Part shown: piece by piece, positions 26,347-34,637 of the stretch
Numbering within the stretch: position 1 is the stretch's first letter
Layout: the number at the start of each line of letters is the position of its first letter
NCBI RefSeq assembly: GCF_030816965.1
Contig: NZ_JAUSYQ010000002.1
Location: 806,001 to 870,000, forward strand
Reading direction: 5' to 3'
DNA from: Streptomyces canus
Lineage (GTDB): Bacteria; Actinomycetota; Actinomycetes; Streptomycetales; Streptomycetaceae
Length of the DNA: 64,000 bases
Position numbers and translations under genes: made by a program
Notes under the pieces: generated by a model
The model's database searches: none
What the model was told of the DNA's origin: nothing
Seen by the model: the letters and a program-made list of their open reading frames with translations, nothing else

Positions 26347-27449
26347 ATGCCTGTCGAGTTCATCAGTGCCGTCCACACCGACTCCGGGGCCTCCGGTCCC
26401 GCCGCCGCGAGCCGCACCGGCTTCGACCGCGACCACCTGCGCAGGTACGCCCGCGCCCTGGACGACGGCGGCTTCGACCACACCCTGGTCGCCTATCACT
26501 CTCGGCGTCGCCGGACGCCTTCCAGGTCGCCCAGTTCGTCGCGACCCACACCGAACGCATCCGCCCGATCCTGGCGCACCGGCCGGGCGTCATCTTTCCC
26601 ACGCACGCGTCCCGCGCCCTCGCCACTCTGGACCGGATCAGCGACGGGCGGCTGAGCGTCCACATCATCTCCGGCGGCAGCGACGAGGAACAGCGCAGGG
26701 AGGGCGACTATCTCAACAAGGCCGAGCGGTACGAGCGTTCGGACGAGTACATCCAGATCCTGAGGAAGGTGTGGCAGGCCGACGGTCCGGTCTCGCACGA
26801 GGGCAGGCACTTCCGGTTCGAGGGCTACTACTCGGACGTGAAGCCGGTGAACGGGCTGATCCCGATCTCCGTCGGCGGGTCCTCGCCCGACGCGTACCGG
26901 GTCGGCGGACAGCAGGGCGACATCTTCGGCCTGTGGGGCGAGCCGCTGAAGGAGACCGGCGAACAGATCGCCGCCGTGAACGCGGTCGCCGATGCCGCAG
27001 GCCGTCCCCACCCCCGTATCTGGGTGTCGTTCCGCCCGATCATCGCGCCCACCGACGAACTGGCCTGGGAGAAGGCGCACCGCACGCTCGGCGTCCTCAA
27101 GGACCAGGCACGCAACACCGAGTTGCTGCGGCACTACCGCACCACCGGGCGCCCGGCCAACGTCGGCTCCCAGCGCCTCCTCGACATCGCCGAGCGGGGC
27201 GAGGTCCACGACCGCTGCCTGTGGACCGCCCCGGCGGTCGCCACCAACGCGGCCGGGGCGTCCACCGCCCTGGTCGGCTCTCCGGAGACCGTGGCGCAGG
27301 CCCTGCTCGACTACGTCGACATCGGCTGCGACCTGCTGTCGATCCGAGGTTACGACCCGCTCAACGACGCCATCGACTACGCCCGTCACGTCCTGCCGCT
27401 CGTGCGGCAGGAACTCGCCCACCGCGCCGCCACCGGCCAAGCCGCCTGA
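26347..27449 (+). pseudogene. LLM-class flavin-dependent monooxygenase (SsuD-like), frameshifted
   Basis: The N-terminal part (VEFISAVHTDSGA through TLVAYH) is in one frame, starting at the ATG at 26347 after AGGAG. The rest, from SASPDAFQVAQF through the block HIISGGSDEEQRREGD to the stop at 27449, is in another. The break is at 26500-26503, where TCTC replaces an expected TC: a two-base duplication. Restored, the protein is about 366 residues and matches FMN-dependent alkanesulfonate-monooxygenase-like enzymes, which release sulfite from sulfonates. As written, translation yields about 102 residues. It could be a true mutation or a sequencing error. Confidence 0.85.
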
Positions 27450-27459
27450 TGGAGACCCC

Positions 27460-28455
27460 GTGTTGTTCCGACGTTCCCTGCGCACGTCCGCCGCCGCCCT
27501 CGCCGTGCTCCTGCCGTTCGCCACGGCCTGCGGGACCGACGCGCAGGCGGAGTCCTCCACCGTCACCCTCACCGTCGGCGCCACCGGCTGGAAGGCCGAG
27601 GAGGCCGTCCTGAAATACGCGGGTCTCGACGACACCCCGTACACGATCAAGTGGAGCCTCTTCCAGGGCGGTGACCAGCAGCTCCAGGCCATCCGTGCCG
27701 GCGCCCTCGACCTCGCCTCCTCCAGCGAGATCCCGCCGATCTTCGCCGCCGCCGACGGCAGCGCGAACTTCAAGGTCGTCGCCGTGCAGAAAGGCGCGAC
27801 CCTGAACCAGGAGGTCGTCGTGCCCAAGGGCTCGAAGGTGACCGGCATCGCCGGCCTCAAGGGCAAGAAAATCGGCTACGTCCAGAACACCACCGCCCAC
27901 TACTTCCTCTACGAGCTGCTCAAGCAGGCGGGCCTGAAGTGGTCCGACGTCGACGCCAAACCCCTGCTCCCCAACGACGGACTCGCCGCCCTCAACGGCG
28001 GCGGCATCGACGCCTTCGCCTCCTACGGCACCTCGATCATCACCGCCCACCAGCAGGGCGCCACGACGGTCGGCTCCGGCAAGGACATCCTGTCCGGCAA
28101 CTTCCTCTGGTCGGCGCGGGACAGCGTGCTGAGCAGTCCCCGGCAGAAGGCCGCCGCGGCCGACCTGATCGCCCGGATCACCAAGGCGTACGCCTACGTC
28201 CGCGACGGCCACCTCGACGGCTTCGCCCAGGTCACCGCCGACGCCACCCACCAGCCCCTCGCCCAGGCCAGGAAGGACCTCACGGACGCTCAGGCGCAAC
28301 GCCCCACGCAGGCCCGGCCGGTGGGCGACGACACCATCGCCTCGCAGCAGAAGGTCGCGGACGTGTTCACCGAACTCGGAGCGCTGAAGGAGCACTTGGA
28401 CGTGAAGACGTTCTGGACGACCGAGCTCAACGCCGATCTCGAGAAGGCCCTGTGA
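27460..28455 (+). CDS. Second ABC substrate-binding lipoprotein of the sulfonate family
   Basis: A 331-residue SsuA/TauA-like binding lipoprotein, signal peptide with lipobox ATAC (Cys near residue 24). Blocks seen are QLQAIRAGALDLASSSEIPP and LKGKKIGYVQNTTAHYFLY. The GTG at 27460 has GGAG five bases upstream. It is only distantly similar to the protein encoded at 25373 and has no permease of its own here, so it probably feeds the same SsuCB pair with another ligand, or serves a transporter elsewhere. Confidence 0.88.
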   Translation: MLFRRSLRTSAAALAVLLPFATACGTDAQAESSTVTLTVGATGWKAEEAVLKYAGLDDTPYTIKWSLFQGGDQQLQAIRAGALDLASSSEIPPIFAAADGSANFKVVAVQKGATLNQEVVVPKGSKVTGIAGLKGKKIGYVQNTTAHYFLYELLKQAGLKWSDVDAKPLLPNDGLAALNGGGIDAFASYGTSIITAHQQGATTVGSGKDILSGNFLWSARDSVLSSPRQKAAAADLIARITKAYAYVRDGHLDGFAQVTADATHQPLAQARKDLTDAQAQRPTQARPVGDDTIASQQKVADVFTELGALKEHLDVKTFWTTELNADLEKAL

Positions 28456-29558
28456 CCGGGCGCATCGCGGAACTGGCCGCGGAGTACGACCGCACGGCCG
28501 CCTTTCCGGCCGAGTCCCTGCGCATCGCCCACGAAGCGGGCCTGCTCACCGCCACCATCGGCGAGCAGTACGGCGGCGGGGGCGCGGGGGTCGAGGAGAG
28601 CGCCCGCATCCTGCACTCCCTGGGCCGGGCCGACCCGTCCGTCGCCCTGATCGCGGCGATGACGCTCACCAACCACGCCCGTCAGGCCGTACAGCCGCAC
28701 TGGCCCGAGGAGTTGTACGCGCGCGTGGTGAAGGAGTCCTTCGAGCGTCCCGTGCTGCTCAACCACGCGCGCGTGGAGCCCGATCTGGGGTCCCCCGCGC
28801 GGGGCGGGCTGCCCGCGACCCGCGCCAGGCGTACGGCGCACGGATGGGCGATCAGTGGCACCAAGCGGTTCGTGACGGGGGCCGAGGGGCTCGACTGGTT
28901 CCTGGTGTGGGCGACCACCGACGAGGACGAGCCGCGCGTGGGCACCTTTCCGGTGTCCGGCGACTCGCCCGGAATCGAGATCACCGGCCGCTGGGACCAG
29001 TTGGGGCTGCGGGCCAGCGGCAGCCACGACGTGACCTTCCGGGACGTGGAGGTGCCGCACGGGCAGGTGATCGGGCTCGCGCCGCACGGTCCTGCCGCCG
29101 AGCAGGACAACCGGGCCGGTGCCGCCCTCCACCTCCCCCTCGCCGCCCTCTACTTGGGGGTCGCCCGGGCCGCCCAGGCGTTCTTCCACACCTTCGCCCA
29201 CGCGCGCGTGCCCGCCAACCTCGGTCACCCGGTGGCCCGTACGGAACGCTTCCGCCGTACGGCCGGGGAGATCGAGGTGCTGCTGGCCGCCGCCGAGCAA
29301 CTGGTGTTCGACGGTGCCGCGAAACTGGACACCGGCGACAGGTCGTATCCGCCGGAACAGGCCCTGGGTGCCCGCGTGTTGGCGGACCGGCACGGTGTGC
29401 GGGCCGTGGAGCTGGCGGTACGGCTGCTGGGTAATCCGGGGCTGTCCCGTGGCAATCCTCTGGAACGGCACTTCCGGGACATCCAGTGCGCGCCGGTGCA
29501 CGCGCCCCAGGAGGACATCTCCCTGCTCGCGATCGGAACGAAGGCGCTGAACCCATGA
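28452..29558 (+). CDS. Acyl-CoA-dehydrogenase-like flavoprotein (putative sulfur-compound monooxygenase)
   Basis: A 368-residue protein of the acyl-CoA dehydrogenase superfamily: helical N-domain, beta-domain with WAISGTKRFVTGAEGLDWFL, and C-terminal helical bundle. The closest functional class, given the operon, is the SfnB/DszC-type FMN monooxygenases used in dimethylsulfone or dibenzothiophene metabolism. The catalytic glutamate of true acyl-CoA dehydrogenases is not evident. The GTG start overlaps the preceding stop (GTGA). Class call is firm, substrate is inferred. Confidence 0.8.
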   Translation: MTGRIAELAAEYDRTAAFPAESLRIAHEAGLLTATIGEQYGGGGAGVEESARILHSLGRADPSVALIAAMTLTNHARQAVQPHWPEELYARVVKESFERPVLLNHARVEPDLGSPARGGLPATRARRTAHGWAISGTKRFVTGAEGLDWFLVWATTDEDEPRVGTFPVSGDSPGIEITGRWDQLGLRASGSHDVTFRDVEVPHGQVIGLAPHGPAAEQDNRAGAALHLPLAALYLGVARAAQAFFHTFAHARVPANLGHPVARTERFRRTAGEIEVLLAAAEQLVFDGAAKLDTGDRSYPPEQALGARVLADRHGVRAVELAVRLLGNPGLSRGNPLERHFRDIQCAPVHAPQEDISLLAIGTKALNP

Positions 29559-30931
29559 CGGCAACGCAGGACACCACCGTGTCGGCGCGCTTCCTGGGGC
29601 TGCTGGCCCGCGATCTGCCGCCCGACAGGCTGAGCACGGACCCTGGCGTGCTCGCCGCCCACGCCACCGACCGCTCGGGCACCCGGCCCGCTGGCGAGCC
29701 GCTGGCCGTGGTGCATGCCCGGCGCACGGAGGACGTGACCGTCACGCTGCGGCACGCCCACGAGCTGCGCGTCCCGGTCGTCCCCCGCGGCGCGGGCACC
29801 GGCCTGTCGGGCGGGGCGACGGCGGACGAGGGCGCCCTGGTGCTGGACCTTTCCGGGATGAACCGCATCCGCGAGCTCTCGGCCGACGACCAGCTCACCG
29901 TCGTCGAACCAGGCGTCATCACCGCCGAGTTGGACCGGGCGGCGGGCGCGCACGGACTGCGGTACGCGCCCGATCCGGCGAGTGCGGCCCTGTCGACGAT
30001 CGGCGGGAACATCGCGACCAACGCGGGCGGCCTGCGGTGCGCGAAGTACGGGGTGACCCGGGACAGCGTGCTCGGTCTGGAGGCCGTCCTGGCCGACGGG
30101 ACGGTGATCGGCACCGGCCGTCGTACGGTCAAGGGGGTCACCGGCTATGACCTCACCGCGCTGCTGACCGGCTCGGAGGGCACCCTCGCGGTGATCACCT
30201 CGGCGACGCTTCGACTCAGGCCGGTTCCCGTGGCGACGGCCACCCTCGCCGCGTACTTCCCGTCCTTCGAGGCGGCGGCCGAGGCGTCGTACGCGATCGC
30301 CCGGGCCGGCGTCGAGCCCGCGCTGGCGGAGCTCGTCGACGGGCCCGTGCTGCACGCCATCGACCCGGCGCTGCGGGAGCGGGGGGCCGCGCTGCTGGTG
30401 GTGCAGTGCGACGGGGCGGGTGCGGCGGCCGAGGCGGCAGCCGTCGCCCGGCTGCTCGGACCCCTGGCCTCGACGGTGGAGACGACGGAGGATCCCGCCG
30501 AGGCAGAGGCGCTGCTGGCGGCCCGCCGGCTGGCGCTGCCCGCGCTGGAGCGGCTGGGCCGACCGCTGATCGAGGACATCGCGGTGCCGCGCTCCCGGCT
30601 CGCTCGGGCCGTGCGGGAGATCCGGGCGATCTCGGCCCGGCACGACGTTCCCGTGTTCACCATCGCGCACGCGGCGGACGGGAACCTGCACCCGATCATC
30701 GTCGTCGACCCCGACCTGGACCGGCTGCCGGAAGCCGTGTGGGAGGCGGCCGGAGAGATCTTCGCGCTGGCGCTCAGGCTCGGGGGCACGCTCACCGGCG
30801 AACACGGGGTGGGGGTGCTCAAGCGGCAGTGGGTGGCCGAGGAACTCGGGCCCGCCGCACACGCGTTGCAGCGCCGGATCAAGGAGGTGTTCGATCCGCG
30901 GGGCATTCTCAACCCCGGAAAGGCGCTGTGA
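29555..30931 (+). CDS. FAD-linked oxidase, glycolate oxidase GlcD-like
   Basis: A 458-residue flavoprotein with an FAD_binding_4 (PCMH/VAO) domain (about 45-185, GAGTGLSGGA and STIGGNIATNAGG) and a FAD-oxidase C domain (about 200-455) with the metal/active-site region IAHAADGNLHP and LTGEHGVGVLKR. Family members oxidise 2-hydroxy acids such as glycolate or D-lactate. The ATG overlaps the previous stop (ATGA), so it is the last gene of the operon and may oxidise the carbon skeleton left after desulfonation. Confidence 0.9.
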   Translation: MTATQDTTVSARFLGLLARDLPPDRLSTDPGVLAAHATDRSGTRPAGEPLAVVHARRTEDVTVTLRHAHELRVPVVPRGAGTGLSGGATADEGALVLDLSGMNRIRELSADDQLTVVEPGVITAELDRAAGAHGLRYAPDPASAALSTIGGNIATNAGGLRCAKYGVTRDSVLGLEAVLADGTVIGTGRRTVKGVTGYDLTALLTGSEGTLAVITSATLRLRPVPVATATLAAYFPSFEAAAEASYAIARAGVEPALAELVDGPVLHAIDPALRERGAALLVVQCDGAGAAAEAAAVARLLGPLASTVETTEDPAEAEALLAARRLALPALERLGRPLIEDIAVPRSRLARAVREIRAISARHDVPVFTIAHAADGNLHPIIVVDPDLDRLPEAVWEAAGEIFALALRLGGTLTGEHGVGVLKRQWVAEELGPAAHALQRRIKEVFDPRGILNPGKAL

Positions 30932-31019
30932 AACCCGCGTCCGCTCCTGACCGGCATGACCGCTCGTCCGCGGGTCATTCTGAAAGGCAGACGCCTAGCG
31001 GGGAAGGGGTGACGACGCC

Positions 31020-32006
31020 TTGGCCGTGGGAGAGGACCGGGCCGCCAAGTTCCACAGCTACACGACGAACTCCCTGGAGGAGGCGCACGACGCGATCGCG
31101 GCCCACTACTACGACCTGCGTCTCGAAGTCGTCGGCCAGGCCACGGAGTTCGAGACCAGGCTCAGTGTCGTCGACCTCGGCGCGCTGACTGTGGGCGACG
31201 TCCGCTTCGGCACCGAGATGCGGATGAGTTTCGGCGAGCCGGGCGTGTACCACGTCGCCGTGCCCTTCGGCGGCTGCTTCAGCGTCCAGGAGGGGCACGG
31301 GGTCACGGGTTTCGCGACCGAGCGGCGGGCGCTGGTCTTCGATCCGGCGCGGGACATCCACGTCGACGCCTGGTCCGCCGACTGCCAGGCACTCACCGTC
31401 AAGATCGACAAGGCGGCCGTGCTCAGGCAGCTGGAGGTGCTGCTGGGCCGGTCGGTGCGGCGCCCGCCGCGCTTCGGGCCGTACATGGACGTCTCGCGGG
31501 GGCCGGGCCAGAGCTGGATGCGTCTGGCGATGTGGAACCTGCTCGAGCGGAACGTCCCGCTCGGACTGCTGAGCCATCCGATGATCCGCGGCCGTCTCGA
31601 ACAGACCCTCCTGGAGGGGATGCTGCTGGCCACCGACCACGCCTTCCGCGACGCGTTGGAGGCCCCTCCCCCACCGATGCGTCCGGCGTCGGTGAAGCGG
31701 GTCATGGACGCCGTACAGGAGCTGCCCGCCGAGCCGTACGACGCGAACCGGCTCGGGGCCATCGCCCAGGTCAGTCTGCGCACACTGCAGGAAGCTTTCC
31801 GCAGCAATGTCGGCATGTCGCCCATGGCATACGTCCATGAGGTGCGGCTCCAGCGTGTGCACCGGCAGCTGCGGGCGGCGGCACCGGGCACGACGACCGT
31901 GACGGCAGTGGCTCACGCGTGGGGGTTCGTCCATCTGGGCCGCTTCGCGCGGCGATACCGGGAGCGCTACGGGGAGTCACCCTCGCAGACACTGCGCGCC
32001 GCGTGA
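31020..32006 (+). CDS. AraC-family transcriptional regulator
   Basis: A 328-residue regulator with an N-terminal AraC-binding-like domain (about 30-205) and a C-terminal pair of helix-turn-helices (about 225-325; SLRTLQEAFRSNVGMSP and the second helix AHAWGFVHLGRFARRYRERYG in two parts). An in-frame TAG at 30996 limits the start to TTG 31020 or GTG 31026; GGGGAAGGGG lies about eleven bases before the TTG. It follows the sulfur operon on the same strand and may be an additional regulator of it. Confidence 0.88.
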   Translation: MAVGEDRAAKFHSYTTNSLEEAHDAIAAHYYDLRLEVVGQATEFETRLSVVDLGALTVGDVRFGTEMRMSFGEPGVYHVAVPFGGCFSVQEGHGVTGFATERRALVFDPARDIHVDAWSADCQALTVKIDKAAVLRQLEVLLGRSVRRPPRFGPYMDVSRGPGQSWMRLAMWNLLERNVPLGLLSHPMIRGRLEQTLLEGMLLATDHAFRDALEAPPPPMRPASVKRVMDAVQELPAEPYDANRLGAIAQVSLRTLQEAFRSNVGMSPMAYVHEVRLQRVHRQLRAAAPGTTTVTAVAHAWGFVHLGRFARRYRERYGESPSQTLRAA

Positions 32007-32168
32007 GCCGCTACGCCCGCCGATCCGCCGCGCTTTGCGGACATGCGCCACGCATTCCGGAGCGACGGCCTGCCGGATCGGGCCTATGGTCGGGTCACGG
32101 CGATCGCACAGCGCGCCGGGGATGAGCAGGGTCGGCGCCGCTCATCTCTGTTTCCGCATGCGAGAACC

Positions 32169-32247
32169 GGGGTGCGGTGGCGGGAGCAGGTTCGCACCCC
32201 GTAGTGGGCCCGGCCGCTCCCCCTCCGTCGCATGTGGTGGCCGGGCC
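32169..32247. terminator. Two consecutive hairpins between the AraC and SseB-like genes
   Basis: Stem GGGGTGCG/CGCACCCC (32169-32176 with 32193-32200) and stem GGCCCGGCC/GGCCGGGCC (32207-32215 with 32239-32247). They lie between converging genes and could terminate both. Confidence 0.5.
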
Positions 32248-32264
32248 TCACTGTGTGATCAGCC

Positions 32265-32654
32265 CTAGGGCCGAGCCAGCAGTGTGCGCACGCCCTCGGA
32301 CGTGAGCGTCAGCGGGTGCGTGGAGCTGGCGTCGATCGAGAGCGACAGATCGCCGTCCGGCCACTGCGCTGCGAGCGCGCCCAGCGGCACCAGACGGTAG
32401 CGGGACACGAACGGAAGCAGTTCGGCCATCTCCGTCTCCGAGGTGAACACGGGCACCACGGGAGCGCCGTCCTGCTGTTCCAGCACGGGCAGCGCCACGG
32501 TGGTGTCCTCGTCCGCGGCGTCGTCGGGCACCGGAATGAGCACGTCACTGGTGGCGAGCGTGTCCAGCGCCGTCGCGTCCTCGGTGTTCTGCGTCAGCGC
32601 GTCCAGCGCCCGCTGAGCCGGTGTGACGGTGTTGTCATTGGCGGGTGTGTCCAT
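32265..32654 (-). CDS. SseB-like domain protein
   Basis: A 129-residue acidic cytoplasmic protein whose central part (TLATSDVLIPVPDD, PVVPVFTSETEMAELLP) fits the SseB N-terminal domain found in many actinobacterial proteins of unknown role. It starts with ATG at 32654 after a weak site (GGGGATC). It is separated by 109 bases from the flavin monooxygenase upstream and may be transcribed alone. Confidence 0.75.
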   Translation of the reverse strand: MDTPANDNTVTPAQRALDALTQNTEDATALDTLATSDVLIPVPDDAADEDTTVALPVLEQQDGAPVVPVFTSETEMAELLPFVSRYRLVPLGALAAQWPDGDLSLSIDASSTHPLTLTSEGVRTLLARP

Positions 32655-32763
32655 GGCAGATCCCCTGGTAGCGGCGGTCGTGCGGCCCCGCCCGCAGACA
32701 TGATCGCCCGGGGCGCGGTGCTGCTCGCGTACCCGAGCGTGCCCAGAGCATGCGTTCGGGACG

Positions 32764-33993
32764 TCAGGGAATCAGCGCGATGTGCTCCGACGGCAGACCG
32801 AGGGCGTCGCATCCGACCCGCCGCAGGAGAGGCTCGTACATGCTGGGTCCCACATGGGTCCAGTACGTGGCCGCGTCCCGGAAGTAGCGCTGCATCCGTT
32901 CGCCGTCGCGCGCGTGGCGGGAGCCCGCCGTGCGGAACAGGATGCCCTGGAGGACGTCCCAGGCCATACGCCCCGCGTTCAGGAACGTGAGCGCGAGCCG
33001 GTTGTCCTCGACCACGGTGAAGGGTGCCTCACCGCTGACGTTGCGGCGGCAGGTCTCCATCCAGTCCTCGGCGGTCTGCCTGAGAGCCGCCTCGGCCAGG
33101 TGGATCACGCCGAGGGCCTCGCCGAGGTGTCGCTGGTAGTCGTGCAGGTCGGCACGAGTGCGGTCGGGCTCCAGGAGCAGGGGGCGGGCGGCGACGATCC
33201 GGGCGTACTCGTCGGCGGCGGCGTACGCGGTGCCGATCATGACGGCGGCCAGCTCGCCGTGGAAGAAGCTGGGCGCGCGTCCCGCGTACATCGGGTTGCC
33301 GTGCAGCTTGGAGCCGACGCTGCCGCCCTGCACCGGCAGGTCCAGCAGGCTCGTCTCGCGTGTGAAGTGCGCGGGGATACGCGCCTGCTCCATGCGGATG
33401 CTGTTGGATCCGGTGCCGCGCAGGCCGAGGGCGCCCCGCCAGTCGTCGAGGACCGTCCACGCCGAGCGCGGGGCGACGAACAGCACGGGTGGGCCAGGTG
33501 GGCTGCCCGGGCGCAGGGTCTGGCCGAGGTAGTGCGTGGAGTAGGGGGCGCCCGAGGAGTAGGGCCAGGTGCCGTCGAGGATCACGTGATCGAGGCCGTC
33601 GGGGTGGGCGATGCCCACCGGCGCGACGGTGGAGGCGGCCCGGAAGTCGCCATCGGTGCCGAAGAGTTCGTCCTGGGCCTTCTCGTCGAAGACCGTGCAG
33701 GCCTGGAGGACATGGGCGGCGGTCAGGGACAGGGCCCAGCCGGTGGAGGGGCAGCCGCGGGCGATCTCGACGACCACACGGTAGAACACGGGCAGGCCGA
33801 ACTCGTGGCCGCCGTAGCGGCGCGGCTGCAGGATCCGGTAGAAGCCGGCCCTCAGGAAGTCGTCGTGGGTGTCTTCGGGGTAGTGCGTGAGCCGTTCGGT
33901 CTCCGCCTGGCGTGCGAGCAGCGCGGGCCTGAGGGCCGCGGCCCGTTCGATGATCTCCCGCTCGGTGAGGCCGGTCTCGGGTGCGGCGGTCAC
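32764..33993 (-). CDS. Flavin-dependent monooxygenase of the acyl-CoA dehydrogenase superfamily (HpaB/HsaA-like)
   Basis: A 409-residue protein with the acyl-CoA dehydrogenase fold in the monooxygenase branch: GFYRILQPRRYGGHEF near residue 51, RGCPSTGWALSLTAAH near 79, and a C-terminal helical bundle with EDNRLALTFLNAGRMAWD. Such enzymes hydroxylate aromatic or heterocyclic rings with reduced flavin from a partner reductase, none of which is encoded here. GTG start at 33993 with AGGAGG four bases upstream. It follows an isochorismatase-like hydrolase and an NCS1 permease, suggesting uptake and breakdown of an N-heterocycle. Confidence 0.85.
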   Translation of the reverse strand: MTAAPETGLTEREIIERAAALRPALLARQAETERLTHYPEDTHDDFLRAGFYRILQPRRYGGHEFGLPVFYRVVVEIARGCPSTGWALSLTAAHVLQACTVFDEKAQDELFGTDGDFRAASTVAPVGIAHPDGLDHVILDGTWPYSSGAPYSTHYLGQTLRPGSPPGPPVLFVAPRSAWTVLDDWRGALGLRGTGSNSIRMEQARIPAHFTRETSLLDLPVQGGSVGSKLHGNPMYAGRAPSFFHGELAAVMIGTAYAAADEYARIVAARPLLLEPDRTRADLHDYQRHLGEALGVIHLAEAALRQTAEDWMETCRRNVSGEAPFTVVEDNRLALTFLNAGRMAWDVLQGILFRTAGSRHARDGERMQRYFRDAATYWTHVGPSMYEPLLRRVGCDALGLPSEHIALIP

Positions 33994-34094
33994 GATGCCT
34001 CCTGGCGTGTGGGAGCCGTCCGTTCGTGATGCGCTACGAGCGATTCAACACGGCCGAGCGCTGCCCGGTACCGTCCGGATATCGCCAAGTGACG

Positions 34095-34637
34095 TCAGGT
34101 TCCGATCAGTTGATCCACGGTGACGACCTGGATCAACGGCCCGTACAGCTCCATCACGTCCAGCGCCTTGGCATGGGAGTCGTCGTCGGCCCCGGCGCAG
34201 GCGTCGGACACCACCAGGGTCTCGACGCCCGCGTCGGCGGCGGCGAGGGCCGTGGACAGGACGCAGCAGTCGGTGCTGACACCGGCCAGGACCAGGCGGG
34301 CCTCGGGGCCGACACGCTCGGCGAGTTCGGGGGTCCACTTGCCGAAGGTGGTGGCGTCCATGATGTGCGGTGCCCGGTCGGCGAACTCGTCGGTGAGCCG
34401 CCACAGCGGGGCGTCCGGTGGCTGGAGGGCGAAGGGCCACTGCGCGTAGTAGGCCCGCCAGGCGCCGGTGGGTTCGCCGGGGGCGACGAAGCGGGTGAAC
34501 GTGACCCGTTCGGCGAAGGCCGGCAGCAGCCGCCGTACGCCTGCCGCCGCCTCGGCGAAACGCGGGGTGGCCCAGGGACTGCCGGGTTCGGCGAAGACGC
34601 GCTGCATGTCGATGACGGCGAGCAGCCCGGTCGTCAT
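34095..34637 (-). CDS. Isochorismatase-family cysteine hydrolase
   Basis: A 180-residue cysteine hydrolase with the catalytic triad D10 (VIDMQ), K100 (FGKW) and C125 (STDCCVLST). Members hydrolyse amides, carbamates or imides such as nicotinamide, ureidoacrylate or N-carbamoylsarcosine. The ATG overlaps the stop of the NCS1 permease (ATGA), so the two work together on a compound imported by that permease. The exact substrate is not evident. Confidence 0.9.
   Translation of the reverse strand: MTTGLLAVIDMQRVFAEPGSPWATPRFAEAAAGVRRLLPAFAERVTFTRFVAPGEPTGAWRAYYAQWPFALQPPDAPLWRLTDEFADRAPHIMDATTFGKWTPELAERVGPEARLVLAGVSTDCCVLSTALAAADAGVETLVVSDACAGADDDSHAKALDVMELYGPLIQVVTVDQLIGT

Noticed and set aside
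26494..26510. Programmed ribosomal frameshift in the monooxygenase gene
   Set aside because: No slippery heptamer or downstream pseudoknot is evident, and the two-base duplication explains the shift more simply.
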